Positions 1-9,818 of a stretch of DNA of 64,000 nt are shown one piece after another (within the stretch, counting starts at the first letter, position 1; the number at the start of each line of letters is the position of its first letter). A program made the position numbers and the translations under genes. The DNA comes from Ruminococcus flavefaciens (lineage in GTDB: Bacteria > Bacillota > Clostridia > Oscillospirales > Ruminococcaceae). The stretch is from the NCBI GenBank assembly GCA_023662725.1, contig JAMPIL010000005.1:34019-98018 (forward strand), given 5' to 3'. Under the pieces are notes generated by a model. The model made no database searches. It had not been told where the DNA came from and saw only the letters and a program-made list of their open reading frames with translations.

Positions 1-75
1 ACAAGAGTCGGCCACGTTTTTGAAGACGGCAAAAAGCTCCGCCTTTGCAAGAAGTGCGGCAAGTCTTTTGAATAA
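1..75 (+). CDS. rplX: 50S ribosomal protein L24, C-terminal end (partial)
   Basis: The first 24 codons read in frame 1 to TAA at 73-75 and end RLCKKCGKSFE, the usual C-terminal tail of bacterial L24 with its C-x2-C pair. The start lies before the window. L24 is an assembly-initiator protein of the large subunit. It sits directly before rplE with an 18-nt gap that holds the rplE ribosome site, as in the standard spc operon. The call rests on the tail and its position. Confidence 0.85.
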   Translation, partial: TRVGHVFEDGKKLRLCKKCGKSFE

Positions 76-93
76 TGTAAAGGAGAAACGACA

Positions 94-633
94 ATGGCAA
101 GATTAAAGGATTATTATGTTAGCGACGTTGCTCCGGCACTGATGAAGAAGTTCGGATACAAGAGCGTTATGCAGATTCCGAAGCTCGATAAGGTCGTTAT
201 CAACGTTGGCGCAGGCGAAGCTAAAGACAACGCTAAGGTCATCGACGCAATTATGACAGATCTCGCTGCTATCACAGGTCAGAAGCCTGTAGTATGCCGC
301 GCTAAGAAGTCTGTTGCTAACTTCAAGCTTCGTGAAGGTATGCCGATCGGCGTTAAGGTTACTCTTAGAGCTGAAAAGATGTATGAGTTTGTTGATAAGC
401 TCTTCAATGTTGCGTTCCCTCGTGTTCGTGACTTCAGAGGTATAAGCGCAAATTCTTTCGACGGCAAGGGCAACTATTCAACCGGTATCAAAGAACAGCT
501 TATCTTCCCTGAGATCGAATACGATAAGATCGACAAGGTAAGAGGTATGGATATCAACTTCATCACAACAGCAAATACTGATGAAGAAGCTAAAGAGCTC
601 CTGACACTTCTGGGCGCTCCGTTCATCAAGTAA
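94..633 (+). CDS. rplE: 50S ribosomal protein L5
   Basis: This 179-residue protein is full length for L5, which binds 5S rRNA in the central protuberance of the large subunit. Recognisable blocks are the N-terminal [18 protein letters not shown], the central [16 protein letters not shown] and the C-terminal [20 protein letters not shown]. The start is ATG behind AAAGGAG at about 79-85. It is followed 16 nt later by rpsN, in the usual spc operon order. Confidence 0.98.
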   Translation: MARLKDYYVSDVAPALMKKFGYKSVMQIPKLDKVVINVGAGEAKDNAKVIDAIMTDLAAITGQKPVVCRAKKSVANFKLREGMPIGVKVTLRAEKMYEFVDKLFNVAFPRVRDFRGISANSFDGKGNYSTGIKEQLIFPEIEYDKIDKVRGMDINFITTANTDEEAKELLTLLGAPFIK

Positions 634-649
634 TCAGGGAGGAATAAAA

Positions 650-835
650 ATGGCTAAGAAGGCAATGATCAACAAGCAGCAGAGAACTCCCAAGTATTCC
701 ACAAGAGCATATAACAGATGCAAGATTTGTGGCAGACCGCACGCATATCTCAGAAAGTTCGGCATCTGCCGTATCTGCTTCAGAGAGCTTGCTCACGACG
801 GTCAGATTCCGGGTGTTAAAAAGGCAAGCTGGTAA
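650..835 (+). CDS. rpsN: 30S ribosomal protein S14, zinc-binding (type Z)
   Basis: At 61 residues this is the short S14 form typical of Firmicutes. The four zinc ligands are visible in CKICGRPH and CRICFREL (two C-x2-C pairs). S14 belongs to the head of the small subunit. GGAGG at about 638 precedes the ATG. Clostridia often also carry a longer zinc-free S14 elsewhere for zinc starvation; none is in this window. Confidence 0.98.
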   Translation: MAKKAMINKQQRTPKYSTRAYNRCKICGRPHAYLRKFGICRICFRELAHDGQIPGVKKASW

Positions 836-859
836 AATACGAAAAGGAGGTCATTCGGC

Positions 860-1258
860 ATGCAAATCACTGATACAATAGCAGATCTTTTAACAAGAAT
901 TCGTAATGCGAATACTGCAAAGCACGCCACAGTTGACGTTCCCGCTTCAAGAGTTAAGAAGGATATTACACAGATTCTCGTTGACGAGGGTTATGTAAAG
1001 GGCTTTCAGCTCATTGAGGACGGCAAGCAGGGTGTTATCAGAATCACGCTTAAATACGGCGACAACAAGTCTCCGGTAATCACAGGTCTTAGAAGAGTTT
1101 CTAAGCCCGGTCTGCGTATCTATTCAAGCTGCGCAGATATGCCAAAGGTTAGAAAAGGCCTTGGTATCGCAATCGTTTCAACTTCAAAGGGAATCGTTAC
1201 AGACAAGAAAGCAAGAGAGCTTAATGTCGGCGGCGAAGTTCTCGCATATATCTGGTAA
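860..1258 (+). CDS. rpsH: 30S ribosomal protein S8
   Basis: This 132-residue protein begins [15 protein letters not shown], the conserved start of S8, and ends [10 protein letters not shown]8 binds helix 21 of 16S rRNA and in other bacteria represses the spc operon through an mRNA site near rplE; no such site was checked here. A strong AAAGGAGG lies at about 843-850. Confidence 0.98.
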   Translation: MQITDTIADLLTRIRNANTAKHATVDVPASRVKKDITQILVDEGYVKGFQLIEDGKQGVIRITLKYGDNKSPVITGLRRVSKPGLRIYSSCADMPKVRKGLGIAIVSTSKGIVTDKKARELNVGGEVLAYIW

Positions 1259-1274
1259 TTAGGAGGAAGCTGAT

Positions 1275-1820
1275 ATGTCAAGAATCGGTAAAATGCCCAT
1301 CAGCATTCCTGCAGGTGTAGAGGTTAAAAACGAAAACAACCTTATCACAGTTAAGGGACCCAAGGGCGAGCTTACAAGACAGTTCAACACAGAGCTCGGC
1401 ATTGAGGTTGCTGAAGGTGTAATCACAGTTACAAGACCAAGCGACGATAAGAAGCATCGTTCACTTCACGGTCTTACAAGAACACTTATCGCCAACATGG
1501 TTGAAGGTGTTACAAACGGATATTCAAAAACTCTCGAGATCGAGGGTGTCGGCTACCGTGCTGCAAAGCAGGGAACAAAGGTTACTCTTAGCCTTGGTTA
1601 CTCACATCCTGTTGTTATCGAGGAAACAGACGCTATCAAGCTCGATGTTCCTCAGCCAAACAAGATCGTTGTAAGCGGTATCGACAAGCAGGCTGTAGGT
1701 CAGTTTGCAGCTGAAGTTCGTGAAAAGCGTCCGCCTGAGCCTTATAAGGGCAAGGGAATCAGATATGCCGGCGAACATATCATCCGCAAGGAAGGTAAGG
1801 CCGGTAAGGGCAAGAAGTAA
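1275..1820 (+). CDS. rplF: 50S ribosomal protein L6
   Basis: The protein has 181 residues with the two L6-type domains. It starts [15 protein letters not shown] and carries the conserved C-terminal block [20 protein letters not shown]6 sits at the base of the L7/L12 stalk near the factor-binding site. AGGAGG before the ATG and a 16-nt gap to rpsH support co-transcription in the spc operon. Confidence 0.98.
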   Translation: MSRIGKMPISIPAGVEVKNENNLITVKGPKGELTRQFNTELGIEVAEGVITVTRPSDDKKHRSLHGLTRTLIANMVEGVTNGYSKTLEIEGVGYRAAKQGTKVTLSLGYSHPVVIEETDAIKLDVPQPNKIVVSGIDKQAVGQFAAEVREKRPPEPYKGKGIRYAGEHIIRKEGKAGKGKK

Positions 1821-1839
1821 TTAGAAGGAGCAAATTGCT

Positions 1840-2199
1840 ATGATTAAGAAATTTGACAGCAATAAGGCAAGATTAAAGAGACACCGCAGAGTTCGTGCTA
1901 AGATCTCAGGAACTCCCGAGCGTCCTCGTCTCAATGTGTTCCGTTCAACAAAGCATATCTATGCTCAGATTATAGATGATGTAAACGGTGTTACTCTTGC
2001 TTCTGCATCAAGCATGGATAAGGGCTTTGAGGGCAACGGCGGCAACGTTGAAGGCGCTCGCAAGGTCGGCGAAATGATCGCTAAGAATGCAGCAGAAAAG
2101 GGTATCAGCGATGTTGTTTTCGACAGAGGCGGCTACCTTTATCACGGACGTGTTAAGGAACTCGCTGAAGGCGCACGTGAAAACGGATTAAAGTTCTAA
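1840..2199 (+). CDS. rplR: 50S ribosomal protein L18
   Basis: This 119-residue protein matches L18 in length and motifs: [18 protein letters not shown], the central [15 protein letters not shown] and the C-terminal [21 protein letters not shown]18 binds 5S rRNA together with L5. The ATG follows AGAAGGAG. Downstream rpsE starts 15 nt after the stop. Confidence 0.98.
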   Translation: MIKKFDSNKARLKRHRRVRAKISGTPERPRLNVFRSTKHIYAQIIDDVNGVTLASASSMDKGFEGNGGNVEGARKVGEMIAKNAAEKGISDVVFDRGGYLYHGRVKELAEGARENGLKF

Positions 2200-2214
2200 G
2201 AGGGAGGTAAAACA

Positions 2215-2715
2215 ATGGCTAATATTGAAACACAGGCTCCTGAATTCGTTGAAAAGGTTGTTGCAATTAACAGAGTTTCAAAAACTGTTAAGGGCGGCCG
2301 TATCATGAAGTTTGCCGCACTCGTTGTTGTCGGCGACGGCAACGGAACAGTAGGCTTTGGCCTTGGTAAATCCGGAGAAGTTCCGGATGCAATCCGCAAG
2401 GGTATTGAAGACGCTAAGAAGAACCTTAAGAAGGTTGCTCTCAAGGGAACAACAATTCCTCATGAGATCGTTGGCGAATTCGGCGCAGGCAGAGTTCTTA
2501 TGAAGCCCGCTGCACCCGGTACCGGTGTTATCGCCGGCGGTCCGGTTCGTGCCGTAATCGAGGTTGCAGGCATCAAGGATATCAGAACAAAGTCACTTCG
2601 TTCCAATAACCCCTGCAACGTAGTAAGAGCTACTATCAACGGTCTTACATCTTGCACTTCTGCTAAGGAAGTTGCTGCTAAGAGAGGCAAGACTGTTAAG
2701 GAAATTTTAGGTTAA
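2215..2715 (+). CDS. rpsE: 30S ribosomal protein S5
   Basis: At 166 residues this is full length for S5. It has the N-terminal double-stranded RNA-binding fold ([33 protein letters not shown]) and the C-terminal domain with [19 protein letters not shown]5 contributes to decoding accuracy and lines the mRNA entry channel. Start ATG with GGGAGG upstream. Confidence 0.98.
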   Translation: MANIETQAPEFVEKVVAINRVSKTVKGGRIMKFAALVVVGDGNGTVGFGLGKSGEVPDAIRKGIEDAKKNLKKVALKGTTIPHEIVGEFGAGRVLMKPAAPGTGVIAGGPVRAVIEVAGIKDIRTKSLRSNNPCNVVRATINGLTSCTSAKEVAAKRGKTVKEILG

Positions 2716-2732
2716 GAGGAGGCAGTAACACC

Positions 2733-2909
2733 ATGGCAAAGAACATCAAGCTCGTTAAGAGCCTTATCGGAAGAAAGAAAGACCAGATTGCTACTGCTCA
2801 GTCACTTGGCCTCAAAAAGGTCGGCGACGTAACTACTCAGCCCGATAATGAGCAGACACAGGGCAAAATCAACAAAATCTCACACCTCGTTGAGGTTACA
2901 GAAGCGTAA
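2733..2909 (+). CDS. rpmD: 50S ribosomal protein L30
   Basis: A short 58-codon gene starting ATG at 2733 behind GAGGAGG. The product starts [18 protein letters not shown] and contains the L30 signature region SLGLKKVGD. It lies between rpsE and rplO, the normal site of rpmD, and ends 18 nt before rplO. L30 is a small large-subunit protein of bacteria. Confidence 0.95.
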   Translation: MAKNIKLVKSLIGRKKDQIATAQSLGLKKVGDVTTQPDNEQTQGKINKISHLVEVTEA

Positions 2910-2927
2910 GCAAGGAGGTGCAAATAT

Positions 2928-3368
2928 ATGAAAATTCATGAATTAACTCCAGCACCAGATTCAAACAAGGCTGTTAAGCGTATCGGAAGAGGTCATGGTT
3001 CCGGAAACGGAAAGACTGCCGGTAAGGGCCATAAGGGTCAGAACGCACGTTCAGGCGGCGGTGTTAGAATCGGTTTTGAAGGCGGACAGATGCCTCTTAC
3101 AAGAAGAATTCCTAAGAGGGGCTTCAATAACATATTCGCTACAAAGTATGCTATCGTTAACGTATCTGATCTTAACAAGTTTAAGGACGGTACTGTTGTT
3201 GATACAGAGCTTCTTATGGCTTCAGGCCTTGTTAAAAAGGTTTATGACGGCGTTAAGATCCTCGGCAACGGAGAGCTTACTTCTAATTTAACTGTAAAGG
3301 CTGCTAAATTCTCACAGAGCGCTATCGAAAAAATCGAAAAGGCTGGCGGGAAGGCAGAGGTGATGTAA
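2928..3368 (+). CDS. rplO: 50S ribosomal protein L15
   Basis: This 146-residue protein has the Gly/Lys/Arg-rich N-terminal extension typical of L15 ([20 protein letters not shown]) and the globular C-terminal half ending [13 protein letters not shown]15 threads into 23S rRNA during late assembly. An AAGGAGGTG site precedes the ATG. The stop is separated by one base from the GTG of secY, which implies translational coupling. Confidence 0.98.
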   Translation: MKIHELTPAPDSNKAVKRIGRGHGSGNGKTAGKGHKGQNARSGGGVRIGFEGGQMPLTRRIPKRGFNNIFATKYAIVNVSDLNKFKDGTVVDTELLMASGLVKKVYDGVKILGNGELTSNLTVKAAKFSQSAIEKIEKAGGKAEVM

Positions 3369-3369
3369 C

Positions 3370-4695
3370 GTGTTCCAGACCCTGAAAAAGGCTTGGGGAG
3401 TTCCGGAGATCCGTAAAAAACTCCTTTACACATTACTCATGATCATCATTTTCAGATTCGGAAGCGCCGTAACTGTTCCGTTCCTTAATTCAGATGTTGT
3501 AAAAACCTGGATGGACAGCAACGCAACAGACGGAAACTTCCTTGAATATCTGAACGTAATCACCGGTGGTGCGCTTTCACAATCCACCATATTCTCATTA
3601 TCAATCACACCGTTCATCAACGCTTCGATCATAATGCAGCTTCTAACATATGCGCTGCCGCCTCTTGAACGTCTCAGGAATGAGGGTGAAGAGGGAAGAA
3701 AGAAAATTGAAAAGATAACTTCTATCGTTTCAATCGTTCTTGCGTTCGTTATGTCTTACGCTTATTATATAACGCTGACACGAATGACAGATTCTAACGG
3801 CAATGCGGCTGTTAAATATCTTGGAAAAGATTTCGCTCATTATTTCTCCGCAGCAGTAATTATTCTCTGCTTCGTTGCAGGCGCTGCGCTCGTTGTATGG
3901 ATGGGTAACAGAATAAGCGATAAGGGTATCGGAAACGGTATTTCCATGCTGCTCTTCGCAGGTATCGCTGCAAGATTCCCAACCGACGCCGGTCTTCTCA
4001 TTGATCTTACAAAGAGAACTCCGGAAAAATACCTCTTCGTATCGATCGGTTATCTTGTTTTCTTAATTGCGGAAATCGCTTTCATCGTTTTCATGAACGA
4101 ATCAGAAAGAAGAATTCCGATACAGTATGCAAAGCGTGTTGTAGGAAGAAAACAGTACGGCGGACAGAAAACACATATTCCGATAAAGGTTTGCATGAGC
4201 GGCGTTATGCCGATCATCTTCGCTATGTCGTTTATGGCTCTTCCGCAGACAATTCAGCTTTTCAAGCCTGATACTAAAAGTTCAGGATTCTATCATGGGT
4301 TCTGCCAGTTCTTCAGCAGAACAAACTGGACTTACGCTGTTATGTACTTCTTACTGATTATCGCATTTAACTATTTCTATGTTTCAATCCAGTATAATCC
4401 AATTGAAATGGCTAACAATCTTCGTCAGAGCAACGGCGGTATTCCCGGTATAAGACCCGGCAAGCCTACTTCCGACTACATTCAGAAGGTTCTCTCAAAG
4501 ATCACTTTGGTCGGAGCTTTCTTCCTCGGAGTTATTGCTGTTATCCCGATCTTCATGGGTATGGCAGACGGAAACCTTCAGTCGCTTTCAATGGGCGGTA
4601 CTACAATTCTTATCTCGGTAAGCGTTGCGCTTGAAACAACAAGAACACTTGAATCACATCTTATGATGCGTCATCATAAGGGCTTCTTAAAGTAA
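3370..4695 (+). CDS. secY: Preprotein translocase subunit SecY
   Basis: SecY forms the protein-conducting channel of the Sec translocon in the cytoplasmic membrane. The 441-residue protein shows about ten hydrophobic segments, the N-terminal block ending in LLYTLLMIIIFRFGSAV, and the conserved ERRIPIQYAKRVVGRKQYGG and GIPGIRPGKPT regions. The start is GTG at 3370, one base after the rplO stop, with its ribosome site (AGAGGTG) inside the end of rplO. This start matches the family N-terminus. Confidence 0.98.
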   Translation: MFQTLKKAWGVPEIRKKLLYTLLMIIIFRFGSAVTVPFLNSDVVKTWMDSNATDGNFLEYLNVITGGALSQSTIFSLSITPFINASIIMQLLTYALPPLERLRNEGEEGRKKIEKITSIVSIVLAFVMSYAYYITLTRMTDSNGNAAVKYLGKDFAHYFSAAVIILCFVAGAALVVWMGNRISDKGIGNGISMLLFAGIAARFPTDAGLLIDLTKRTPEKYLFVSIGYLVFLIAEIAFIVFMNESERRIPIQYAKRVVGRKQYGGQKTHIPIKVCMSGVMPIIFAMSFMALPQTIQLFKPDTKSSGFYHGFCQFFSRTNWTYAVMYFLLIIAFNYFYVSIQYNPIEMANNLRQSNGGIPGIRPGKPTSDYIQKVLSKITLVGAFFLGVIAVIPIFMGMADGNLQSLSMGGTTILISVSVALETTRTLESHLMMRHHKGFLK

Positions 4696-4709
4696 AGGAG
4701 GAACGTTTT

Positions 4710-5348
4710 ATGAACCTTATCTTTTTAGGCGCTCCCGGCGCAGGAAAGGGAACACAGGCTGAGGTAGTTTCCGAAGCTTTGAATATCCCACAGATTTCAA
4801 CAGGCAATATTCTTCGTGAGGCTGCTAAAAACGGCACCGAGTATGGTCTTAAGGCTAAGGCTGCTATGGATTCCGGCGCTCTCGTTTCCGATGAAATCGT
4901 AATCGGAATTCTTAAAGAGAGAATCGCTCAGGATGACTGCCAGAACGGCTTTATCCTTGATGGTTTCCCAAGAACAGTTCCACAGGCAGAGGCTCTTGAC
5001 GCTATGAACATTAAGATCGATAAGGTTATCGAAATTAATGTAGCCGATGAAACTATCAAGCAGAGAGTTTCAGGCAGAAGAGTCTGCCAGGGCTGCGGAG
5101 CTTCTTACCATATCGATTATAAGCCTTCCAAGGTTGAAGGCGTTTGCGATAAGTGCGGCGATAAAACTGTTATCCGTAAGGATGACCAGCCGGAGGTTGT
5201 TCTCGAAAGACTCGCAACTTATCACGAAAAAACAGCTCCTTTAAAGGATTACTACGAAAAACAGGGCAAGCTTGTTACTGTAGAAGGTCAGGAAGAGGTT
5301 GCTGATACATCAAAACTCACTCTTGCAGCAGTAGGAGCAGAGAACTGA
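4710..5348 (+). CDS. adk: Adenylate kinase
   Basis: Adenylate kinase converts ATP and AMP to two ADP. The 212-residue protein carries the P-loop GAPGAGKGTQ near residues 7-16, the AMP-site stretch DGFPRTVPQAEAL and a LID domain with a four-cysteine zinc knuckle (CQGCG and CDKCGD), the usual Gram-positive form. The ATG follows AAAGGAGG. Its TGA overlaps the map ATG by one base. Confidence 0.98.
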   Translation: MNLIFLGAPGAGKGTQAEVVSEALNIPQISTGNILREAAKNGTEYGLKAKAAMDSGALVSDEIVIGILKERIAQDDCQNGFILDGFPRTVPQAEALDAMNIKIDKVIEINVADETIKQRVSGRRVCQGCGASYHIDYKPSKVEGVCDKCGDKTVIRKDDQPEVVLERLATYHEKTAPLKDYYEKQGKLVTVEGQEEVADTSKLTLAAVGAEN

Positions 5349-6100
5349 TGAGTATTACTATCAAATCAAAGTCCGAACTCGCCATAATGCGTGAAGCAGG
5401 TAGAATTACCTGCGGCGCAATATGGTATGCGGGCGAAAGATTAAAGCCGGGTATGTCAACGCTCGATGTTGATAAGCTTGTCGGCGAATATTACGCAAGA
5501 CACGGCTGTAAATCCTGCTTTAAAGGTCTTTATGGATTTCCTGCAAATGCCTGTATTTCAGTTAATGAAGAGGTAATTCACGGAATTCCGAAAGCAAGCC
5601 ACAGGCTTAAGGAAGGCGATATTGTCAGCATTGATACCGGAGCCGCTTATAAAGGCTTCAACGGCGACAGCTGCTGGACTTTTCCTGTTGGTAAAATTTC
5701 TGATGAGGCTAAGGCATTGCTTGAGGTAACTGAGAAAAGCCTTTACGAAGGTATTGCTCAGGCTCAGGTGGGCGCAAGAATCGGAGATATTTCTCATGCT
5801 GTTGAAGAGTATTGTGCTTCACGAGGCTACGGAATCGTAAGAAATTACTGCGGCCACGGTATCGGCAGAGAGGTTCACGAATCGCCGGAGATACCGAACT
5901 GGGGACGGACAGGTCACGGTTCAAGGCTTGTCTCAGGTATGACGATATGCATCGAGCCTATGATAAACGTAAAGGGCGACGATGTTAAAACTCTCAAAGA
6001 CGGTTGGACTGTGGTTACCAAAAATGGTTCGCTGTCGGCTCATTTCGAGCATACAATCGCAATAACTCCTGACGGTCCCGTCATTATGACACAGCCCTGA
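5348..6100 (+). CDS. map: Methionine aminopeptidase type I
   Basis: This enzyme removes the N-terminal methionine of new proteins. The 250-residue protein shows the metal-ligand regions of type I MetAP: Asp in SIDTGAAYKGFNGD, His in GHGIGREVHESP, Glu in CIEPM and Glu in FEHTIAIT. It lacks the N-terminal zinc-finger extension of some Gram-positive homologues. Its ATG overlaps the adk stop by one base. Confidence 0.97.
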   Translation: MSITIKSKSELAIMREAGRITCGAIWYAGERLKPGMSTLDVDKLVGEYYARHGCKSCFKGLYGFPANACISVNEEVIHGIPKASHRLKEGDIVSIDTGAAYKGFNGDSCWTFPVGKISDEAKALLEVTEKSLYEGIAQAQVGARIGDISHAVEEYCASRGYGIVRNYCGHGIGREVHESPEIPNWGRTGHGSRLVSGMTICIEPMINVKGDDVKTLKDGWTVVTKNGSLSAHFEHTIAITPDGPVIMTQP

Positions 6101-6115
6101 CGGAGGGAATATATT

Positions 6116-6358
6116 GTGAAGCTAAGTAAAGGCTCGGTTGTTATAGCGGATGCCGGAAGAGACTGCGGAGGTTTCTTTGCAGTGATCGAAATATCCGAAA
6201 AATATTGCTTGATCGCAGACGGCAAAAGCAGACGGCTTTCAAGTCCGAAGCGAAAAAGCGTTAAACACATCCATATGACAAACAGTATGATAGATTTAAA
6301 CGATATAACTGATAAAAAACTCAGAAAACTGCTGAACGGAATTAAGGCGGCTGAGTAA
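6116..6358 (+). CDS. KOW-domain RNA-binding protein (L14e/L6e/L27e-like)
   Basis: A small 80-residue basic protein between map and infA. It starts GTG at 6116 behind CGGAGGG. The N-terminal half ([20 protein letters not shown]) reads as a KOW beta-barrel, and the rest is Lys/Arg-rich ([16 protein letters not shown]). Short KOW proteins of this type are known at this site in many clostridia. A role in ribosome or RNA binding is inferred from the domain and location. No catalytic residues are seen. Confidence 0.85.
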   Translation: MKLSKGSVVIADAGRDCGGFFAVIEISEKYCLIADGKSRRLSSPKRKSVKHIHMTNSMIDLNDITDKKLRKLLNGIKAAE

Positions 6359-6374
6359 AGGGAGGTTATGCAAG

Positions 6375-6593
6375 GTGTCCAAGGAAGATGTAATCGAGGT
6401 TGAGGGCGTTGTAACAGACGCACTGCCTAACGCAATGTTCAAGGTTCAGCTTGAAAACGGTCACGAGGTTTTATCACACGTTTCCGGCAAGCTCAGAATG
6501 AATTATATCAGAATCGTGCCAGGTGATAAGGTAAAGCTTGAAATGTCTCCGTACGATCTTTCAAAAGGCAGAATCACATGGCGTGTTAAGTAA
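6375..6593 (+). CDS. infA: Translation initiation factor IF-1
   Basis: This 72-residue protein is full-length IF-1, an S1/OB-fold protein that fills the ribosomal A site during initiation. It reads [20 protein letters not shown] and ends in the GRITWRVK region. The start is GTG at 6375 behind GGGAGG; no in-frame ATG fits the family N-terminus. Confidence 0.97.
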   Translation: MSKEDVIEVEGVVTDALPNAMFKVQLENGHEVLSHVSGKLRMNYIRIVPGDKVKLEMSPYDLSKGRITWRVK

Positions 6594-6655
6594 AGAATAC
6601 AGGGTATCTGAACAACAAACAGAGTATCCCATATCCGCTAAAGGAGGTATTTTCA

Positions 6656-6769
6656 ATGAAAGTCAGACCTTCAGTAAAACCTATTTGCGAAAAGTGCAAG
6701 GTTATTAAACGTAAAGGCAGAATTATGGTAATCTGCGAAAACCCAAAGCATAAGCAGCGTCAGGGTTAA
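6656..6769 (+). CDS. rpmJ: 50S ribosomal protein L36
   Basis: A 37-residue protein starting ATG at 6656 behind AAAGGAGG. It begins [15 protein letters not shown] and ends HKQRQG. The zinc-binding C-x2-C, third Cys (VICE) and His (PKHK) ligands are all present, so this is the zinc-binding L36 form. It lies between infA and rpsM as expected. Confidence 0.97.
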   Translation: MKVRPSVKPICEKCKVIKRKGRIMVICENPKHKQRQG

Positions 6770-6804
6770 TCCCCGAAACGCATTAATGGAGGTGCAATTT
6801 TAAT

Positions 6805-7173
6805 ATGGCAAGAATAGCCGGTGTTGACCTTCCAAAGAATAAGAGAATCGAAATCGGTCTCACTTATATCTACGGAATCGGTCGTCAGACTGCAACAACT
6901 ATCCTCGCTAATACAGGCGTAAATCCGGATACAAGAGTAAAGGATCTCGCTGAAGAGGACGTAGCTAAGCTTCGTGACTATATCGACGCAAATCACACAG
7001 TAGAGGGTGACCTCCGCCGTGAAGTTGCTCTTAATATCAAAAGACTTGTTGAAATAGGCTGCTACAGAGGCGTTCGTCACCGTAAGGGTCTTCCTGTAAG
7101 AGGACAGAGAACAAAGACAAACGCAAGAACTCGTAAGGGTCCTGTTAAGACTATCGCTAACAAGAAGAAGTAA
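6805..7173 (+). CDS. rpsM: 30S ribosomal protein S13
   Basis: S13 is a small-subunit head protein that contacts the P-site tRNA and the large subunit. The 122-residue product starts [20 protein letters not shown] and has the conserved [18 protein letters not shown] segment in its basic C-terminal tail. GGAGGTG lies at about 6788-6794. Confidence 0.98.
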   Translation: MARIAGVDLPKNKRIEIGLTYIYGIGRQTATTILANTGVNPDTRVKDLAEEDVAKLRDYIDANHTVEGDLRREVALNIKRLVEIGCYRGVRHRKGLPVRGQRTKTNARTRKGPVKTIANKKK

Positions 7174-7187
7174 GGAGGTTATGAGCT

Positions 7188-7592
7188 TTGGCACAGCAGA
7201 AGGGTAAAAAGGTTTCTACAATCAGAAGACGTAGAGAGCGTAAGAACATCGAAAGCGGCGCAGTTCATATTCAGTCCACTTTCAATAACACAATCGTAAC
7301 TATCACAGATACAGCCGGAAACGCTATTTCATGGGCAAGTGCAGGCGAGCTTGGTTTCAGAGGTTCTAAGAAATCAACTCCGTTCGCAGCTCAGACAGCG
7401 GCAGAAACAGCAGCAAAGGCTGCTATGGAACACGGCCTTAAGAATGTTGAAGTTTACGTTAAGGGACCGGGCGCTGGTCGTGAAGCAGCTATCAGAGCGC
7501 TTCAGACAGTTGGCCTTGAGGTTAAAATGATCAAGGATGTAACCCCTATCCCGCATAATGGATGCCGTCCGCCTAAGAGACGTCGTGTCTAA
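7188..7592 (+). CDS. rpsK: 30S ribosomal protein S11
   Basis: S11 forms part of the platform of the small subunit. The 134-residue protein contains [34 protein letters not shown] and the tail [15 protein letters not shown]. The start is TTG at 7188, nine bases after AAGGAGG. The nearer ATG at 7181 is out of frame and cannot be used, so the TTG start is well supported. Confidence 0.97.
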   Translation: MAQQKGKKVSTIRRRRERKNIESGAVHIQSTFNNTIVTITDTAGNAISWASAGELGFRGSKKSTPFAAQTAAETAAKAAMEHGLKNVEVYVKGPGAGREAAIRALQTVGLEVKMIKDVTPIPHNGCRPPKRRRV

Positions 7593-7613
7593 TCATATAG
7601 GAGGTGTTTTAAA

Positions 7614-8213
7614 ATGGCAGTACAGAAAGAACCAATTCTTAAAAAGTGCAGATATCTGGGTATCAGTCCCGCAGTTATGGGCGTTTCCAAGAAGGAATCT
7701 ATCCGCTTTAAGAATGCAAATAACAGAAAGAAGATCTCTGAATACGGTCTTCAGCTTAAAGAAAAGCAGAAGCTCAAGTTCATCTACGGCGTACTCGAAA
7801 AGCAGTTTTACCACTACTTCGAGATCGCTTCCAAGATGGAGGGCAAAGCCGGTGATAACCTGATCACTTGTCTTGAATCAAGACTCGACAGCGTTGTTTA
7901 CAGAATGGGTCTCGCTCTTACAAGAAGAGAAGCAAGACAGCTTGTTGTTCACAGCCACTATACTGTAAACGGACAGAAGGTTAATATCCCTTCCTACAGA
8001 GTTAAGCCGGGCGATGTTATCGCTCTTCGTGAAAAAGACAGAACCTCTGATAAGTTCAAGGCTACTGTTGAAGAAACAAAAGACAGACTCGTTCCTGTTT
8101 GGCTCACAACTAATAAGGATGATTTCTCTGCAACAGTAAATCGTCTTCCCTCGGCTGATGATATTGATTACGAGGTTGCAACACACCTTATCGTCGAGCT
8201 GTACTCCAAGTAA
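7614..8213 (+). CDS. rpsD: 30S ribosomal protein S4
   Basis: This 199-residue protein is S4, which starts small-subunit assembly and acts in decoding fidelity. Visible features are CLESRLDSVVYRMGLA and the S4 RNA-binding domain ARQLVVHSHYTVNGQKVNIP. The N-terminus KEPILKKCRYLGISP is the C-terminus-like short form of clostridia, without a Cys4 zinc site. AGGAGGTG precedes the ATG. Confidence 0.97.
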   Translation: MAVQKEPILKKCRYLGISPAVMGVSKKESIRFKNANNRKKISEYGLQLKEKQKLKFIYGVLEKQFYHYFEIASKMEGKAGDNLITCLESRLDSVVYRMGLALTRREARQLVVHSHYTVNGQKVNIPSYRVKPGDVIALREKDRTSDKFKATVEETKDRLVPVWLTTNKDDFSATVNRLPSADDIDYEVATHLIVELYSK

Positions 8214-8276
8214 TAATAATTTACTTGATTCATCAGAACTCGAAATAAACAGTTATTGTGAAATAGGAGGGTTTTT

Positions 8277-9242
8277 ATGCTGGAAAAAATTAATAAGCCT
8301 GATATTGATATTGTCGAGCTTAAAAGTGACGGCAAATACGGCAAATTCGTTTTAGCACCGCTGGAGCGTGGATACGGTATTACACTTGGAAACAGCCTCA
8401 GACGTGTGCTGCTCTCCTCACTTCCGGGTGTGGCTGTAACATCCGTAAAGCTTTCGGGCAAGGACGGTACGGTTCACCATGAGTTGTCAACTATTCCGGG
8501 TGTAAAAGAGGATGTAACAGAAATCATTCTCAGCATCAAGGGTCTTACTGCTAAGCTCTACGGAGAAGGCCCGAAAACGGTCTATATAGAGGCAGAGGGA
8601 GAATGCGAAATAACCGCCGGAGATATAAAAACCGACTCTGAGGTTAATATTCTTGATCCCGGTATGCATATTGCAACGCTGGGAAAGGACGCTAAGCTTT
8701 ATATGGAAATTACTATCGACAGAGGAAGAGGCTATGTTTCGGCAGAACGCAATAAGAAACAGATAAGCCTTCCGGTTGATGTAATTGCTGTAGACAGCAT
8801 CTATACTCCTGTTCTGAAGGTAAACTACACGGTCGAGGATACTCGTCTGGGTCAGGTTACCGACTATGATAAGCTTACAATGGAGGTTTGGACCGACGGT
8901 ACAATATCTGCAAAAGAAGCATTATCACAGGCAGCCAATCTCCTCAACGAGCATCTGAAGCTGTTCATTGACCTTTCAGAGGAATCTGGACTTGCTGAGG
9001 TCCTTGTTGAAAAGGACGAAAAGGGTAAGGAAAAAATCCTTGAGATGACCATTGAGGATCTTGACTTATCGGTGCGTTCATTCAATTGCTTAAAGCGTGC
9101 CGGAATTAATACCGTTGATGACTTGATCAACAAGTCTGAGGAAGAAATGATGAAGGTTAGAAACCTTGGAAAGAAATCTTTCGATGAGGTAAAAGAGAAG
9201 CTCCAGTCACTTGGCTTCGATCTTAGCTCTGAAGAGGAATAA
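8277..9242 (+). CDS. rpoA: DNA-directed RNA polymerase subunit alpha
   Basis: The alpha subunit dimerises to nucleate RNA polymerase and its C-terminal domain reads upstream promoter DNA. The 321-residue protein has the N-terminal assembly domain ([20 protein letters not shown]), a linker near residues 230-250, and the C-terminal helix-hairpin-helix domain with [20 protein letters not shown] and [16 protein letters not shown]. Start ATG with TAGGAGGG upstream. Confidence 0.98.
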   Translation: MLEKINKPDIDIVELKSDGKYGKFVLAPLERGYGITLGNSLRRVLLSSLPGVAVTSVKLSGKDGTVHHELSTIPGVKEDVTEIILSIKGLTAKLYGEGPKTVYIEAEGECEITAGDIKTDSEVNILDPGMHIATLGKDAKLYMEITIDRGRGYVSAERNKKQISLPVDVIAVDSIYTPVLKVNYTVEDTRLGQVTDYDKLTMEVWTDGTISAKEALSQAANLLNEHLKLFIDLSEESGLAEVLVEKDEKGKEKILEMTIEDLDLSVRSFNCLKRAGINTVDDLINKSEEEMMKVRNLGKKSFDEVKEKLQSLGFDLSSEEE

Positions 9243-9291
9243 ACCACAAAATGTGCGTTTTGCGCACTGATACGAAAAGGAGTGAAATACA

Positions 9292-9633
9292 ATGCCGGGT
9301 ACAAGAAAGCTGGGCAGAACAACTGACCATAGAAAGGCTATGCTCAGAGGCATGGTAACTTTCCTTCTTGAAAACGGTCAGATTGAAACAACCGTTACAA
9401 GAGCAAAGGAAGTTCGTGCTGTTGCAGAAAAAATGATTACTATCGGTAAAAATGCTGATCTGCACTCCAAGCGTCAGGTATTAGCTTATGTTACAAAGGA
9501 ATCCGTTGCAAAGAAGCTTTTCGACGAGATCTCTCCTAAGTATGCCGACAGAAACGGCGGTTATACACAGATCGTAAAGATCGGACCACGCCGTGGCGAC
9601 GCTGCTGAAATGGCTATCATCAAGCTCGTTTGA
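9292..9633 (+). CDS. rplQ: 50S ribosomal protein L17
   Basis: At 113 residues this is L17, the last gene of the alpha operon. It has [20 protein letters not shown] at the start, [16 protein letters not shown] in the middle, and ends [20 protein letters not shown] lies upstream. A clear intrinsic terminator follows at 9657-9690. Confidence 0.98.
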   Translation: MPGTRKLGRTTDHRKAMLRGMVTFLLENGQIETTVTRAKEVRAVAEKMITIGKNADLHSKRQVLAYVTKESVAKKLFDEISPKYADRNGGYTQIVKIGPRRGDAAEMAIIKLV

Positions 9634-9656
9634 TCGCAGATTCGATATAAAAACAG

Positions 9657-9690
9657 GACTGCTGCATAATTATGCGGCGGTCTTTTTTGT
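9657..9690 (+). terminator. Rho-independent terminator after rplQ
   Basis: An 11-bp stem at 9657-9682 (arms GACTGCTGCAT and ATGCGGCGGTC, with two G-U pairs) with an AATT loop is followed by six T residues. It closes the spc/alpha operon. Confidence 0.9.
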
Positions 9691-9747
9691 TTTAATGAAT
9701 GTAAAATGTGCACATACAGTTATATTAAATTTCAGACCATTCGTCAA

Positions 9748-9776
9748 TTGACTTTGTTAAAAGAAAATGATATAAT
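9748..9776 (+). promoter_or_regulatory. SigA-type promoter for the metalloprotease/lipoprotein pair
   Basis: TTGACT at 9748-9753 and TATAAT at 9771-9776 are separated by 17 bp. The element lies about 45 bp before the ATG at 9819 and just after the rplQ terminator. Confidence 0.8.
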
Positions 9777-9818
9777 ACAAATATAAAACAAGTCTCAAGC
9801 GGTTAAGGTTGGATTTAG

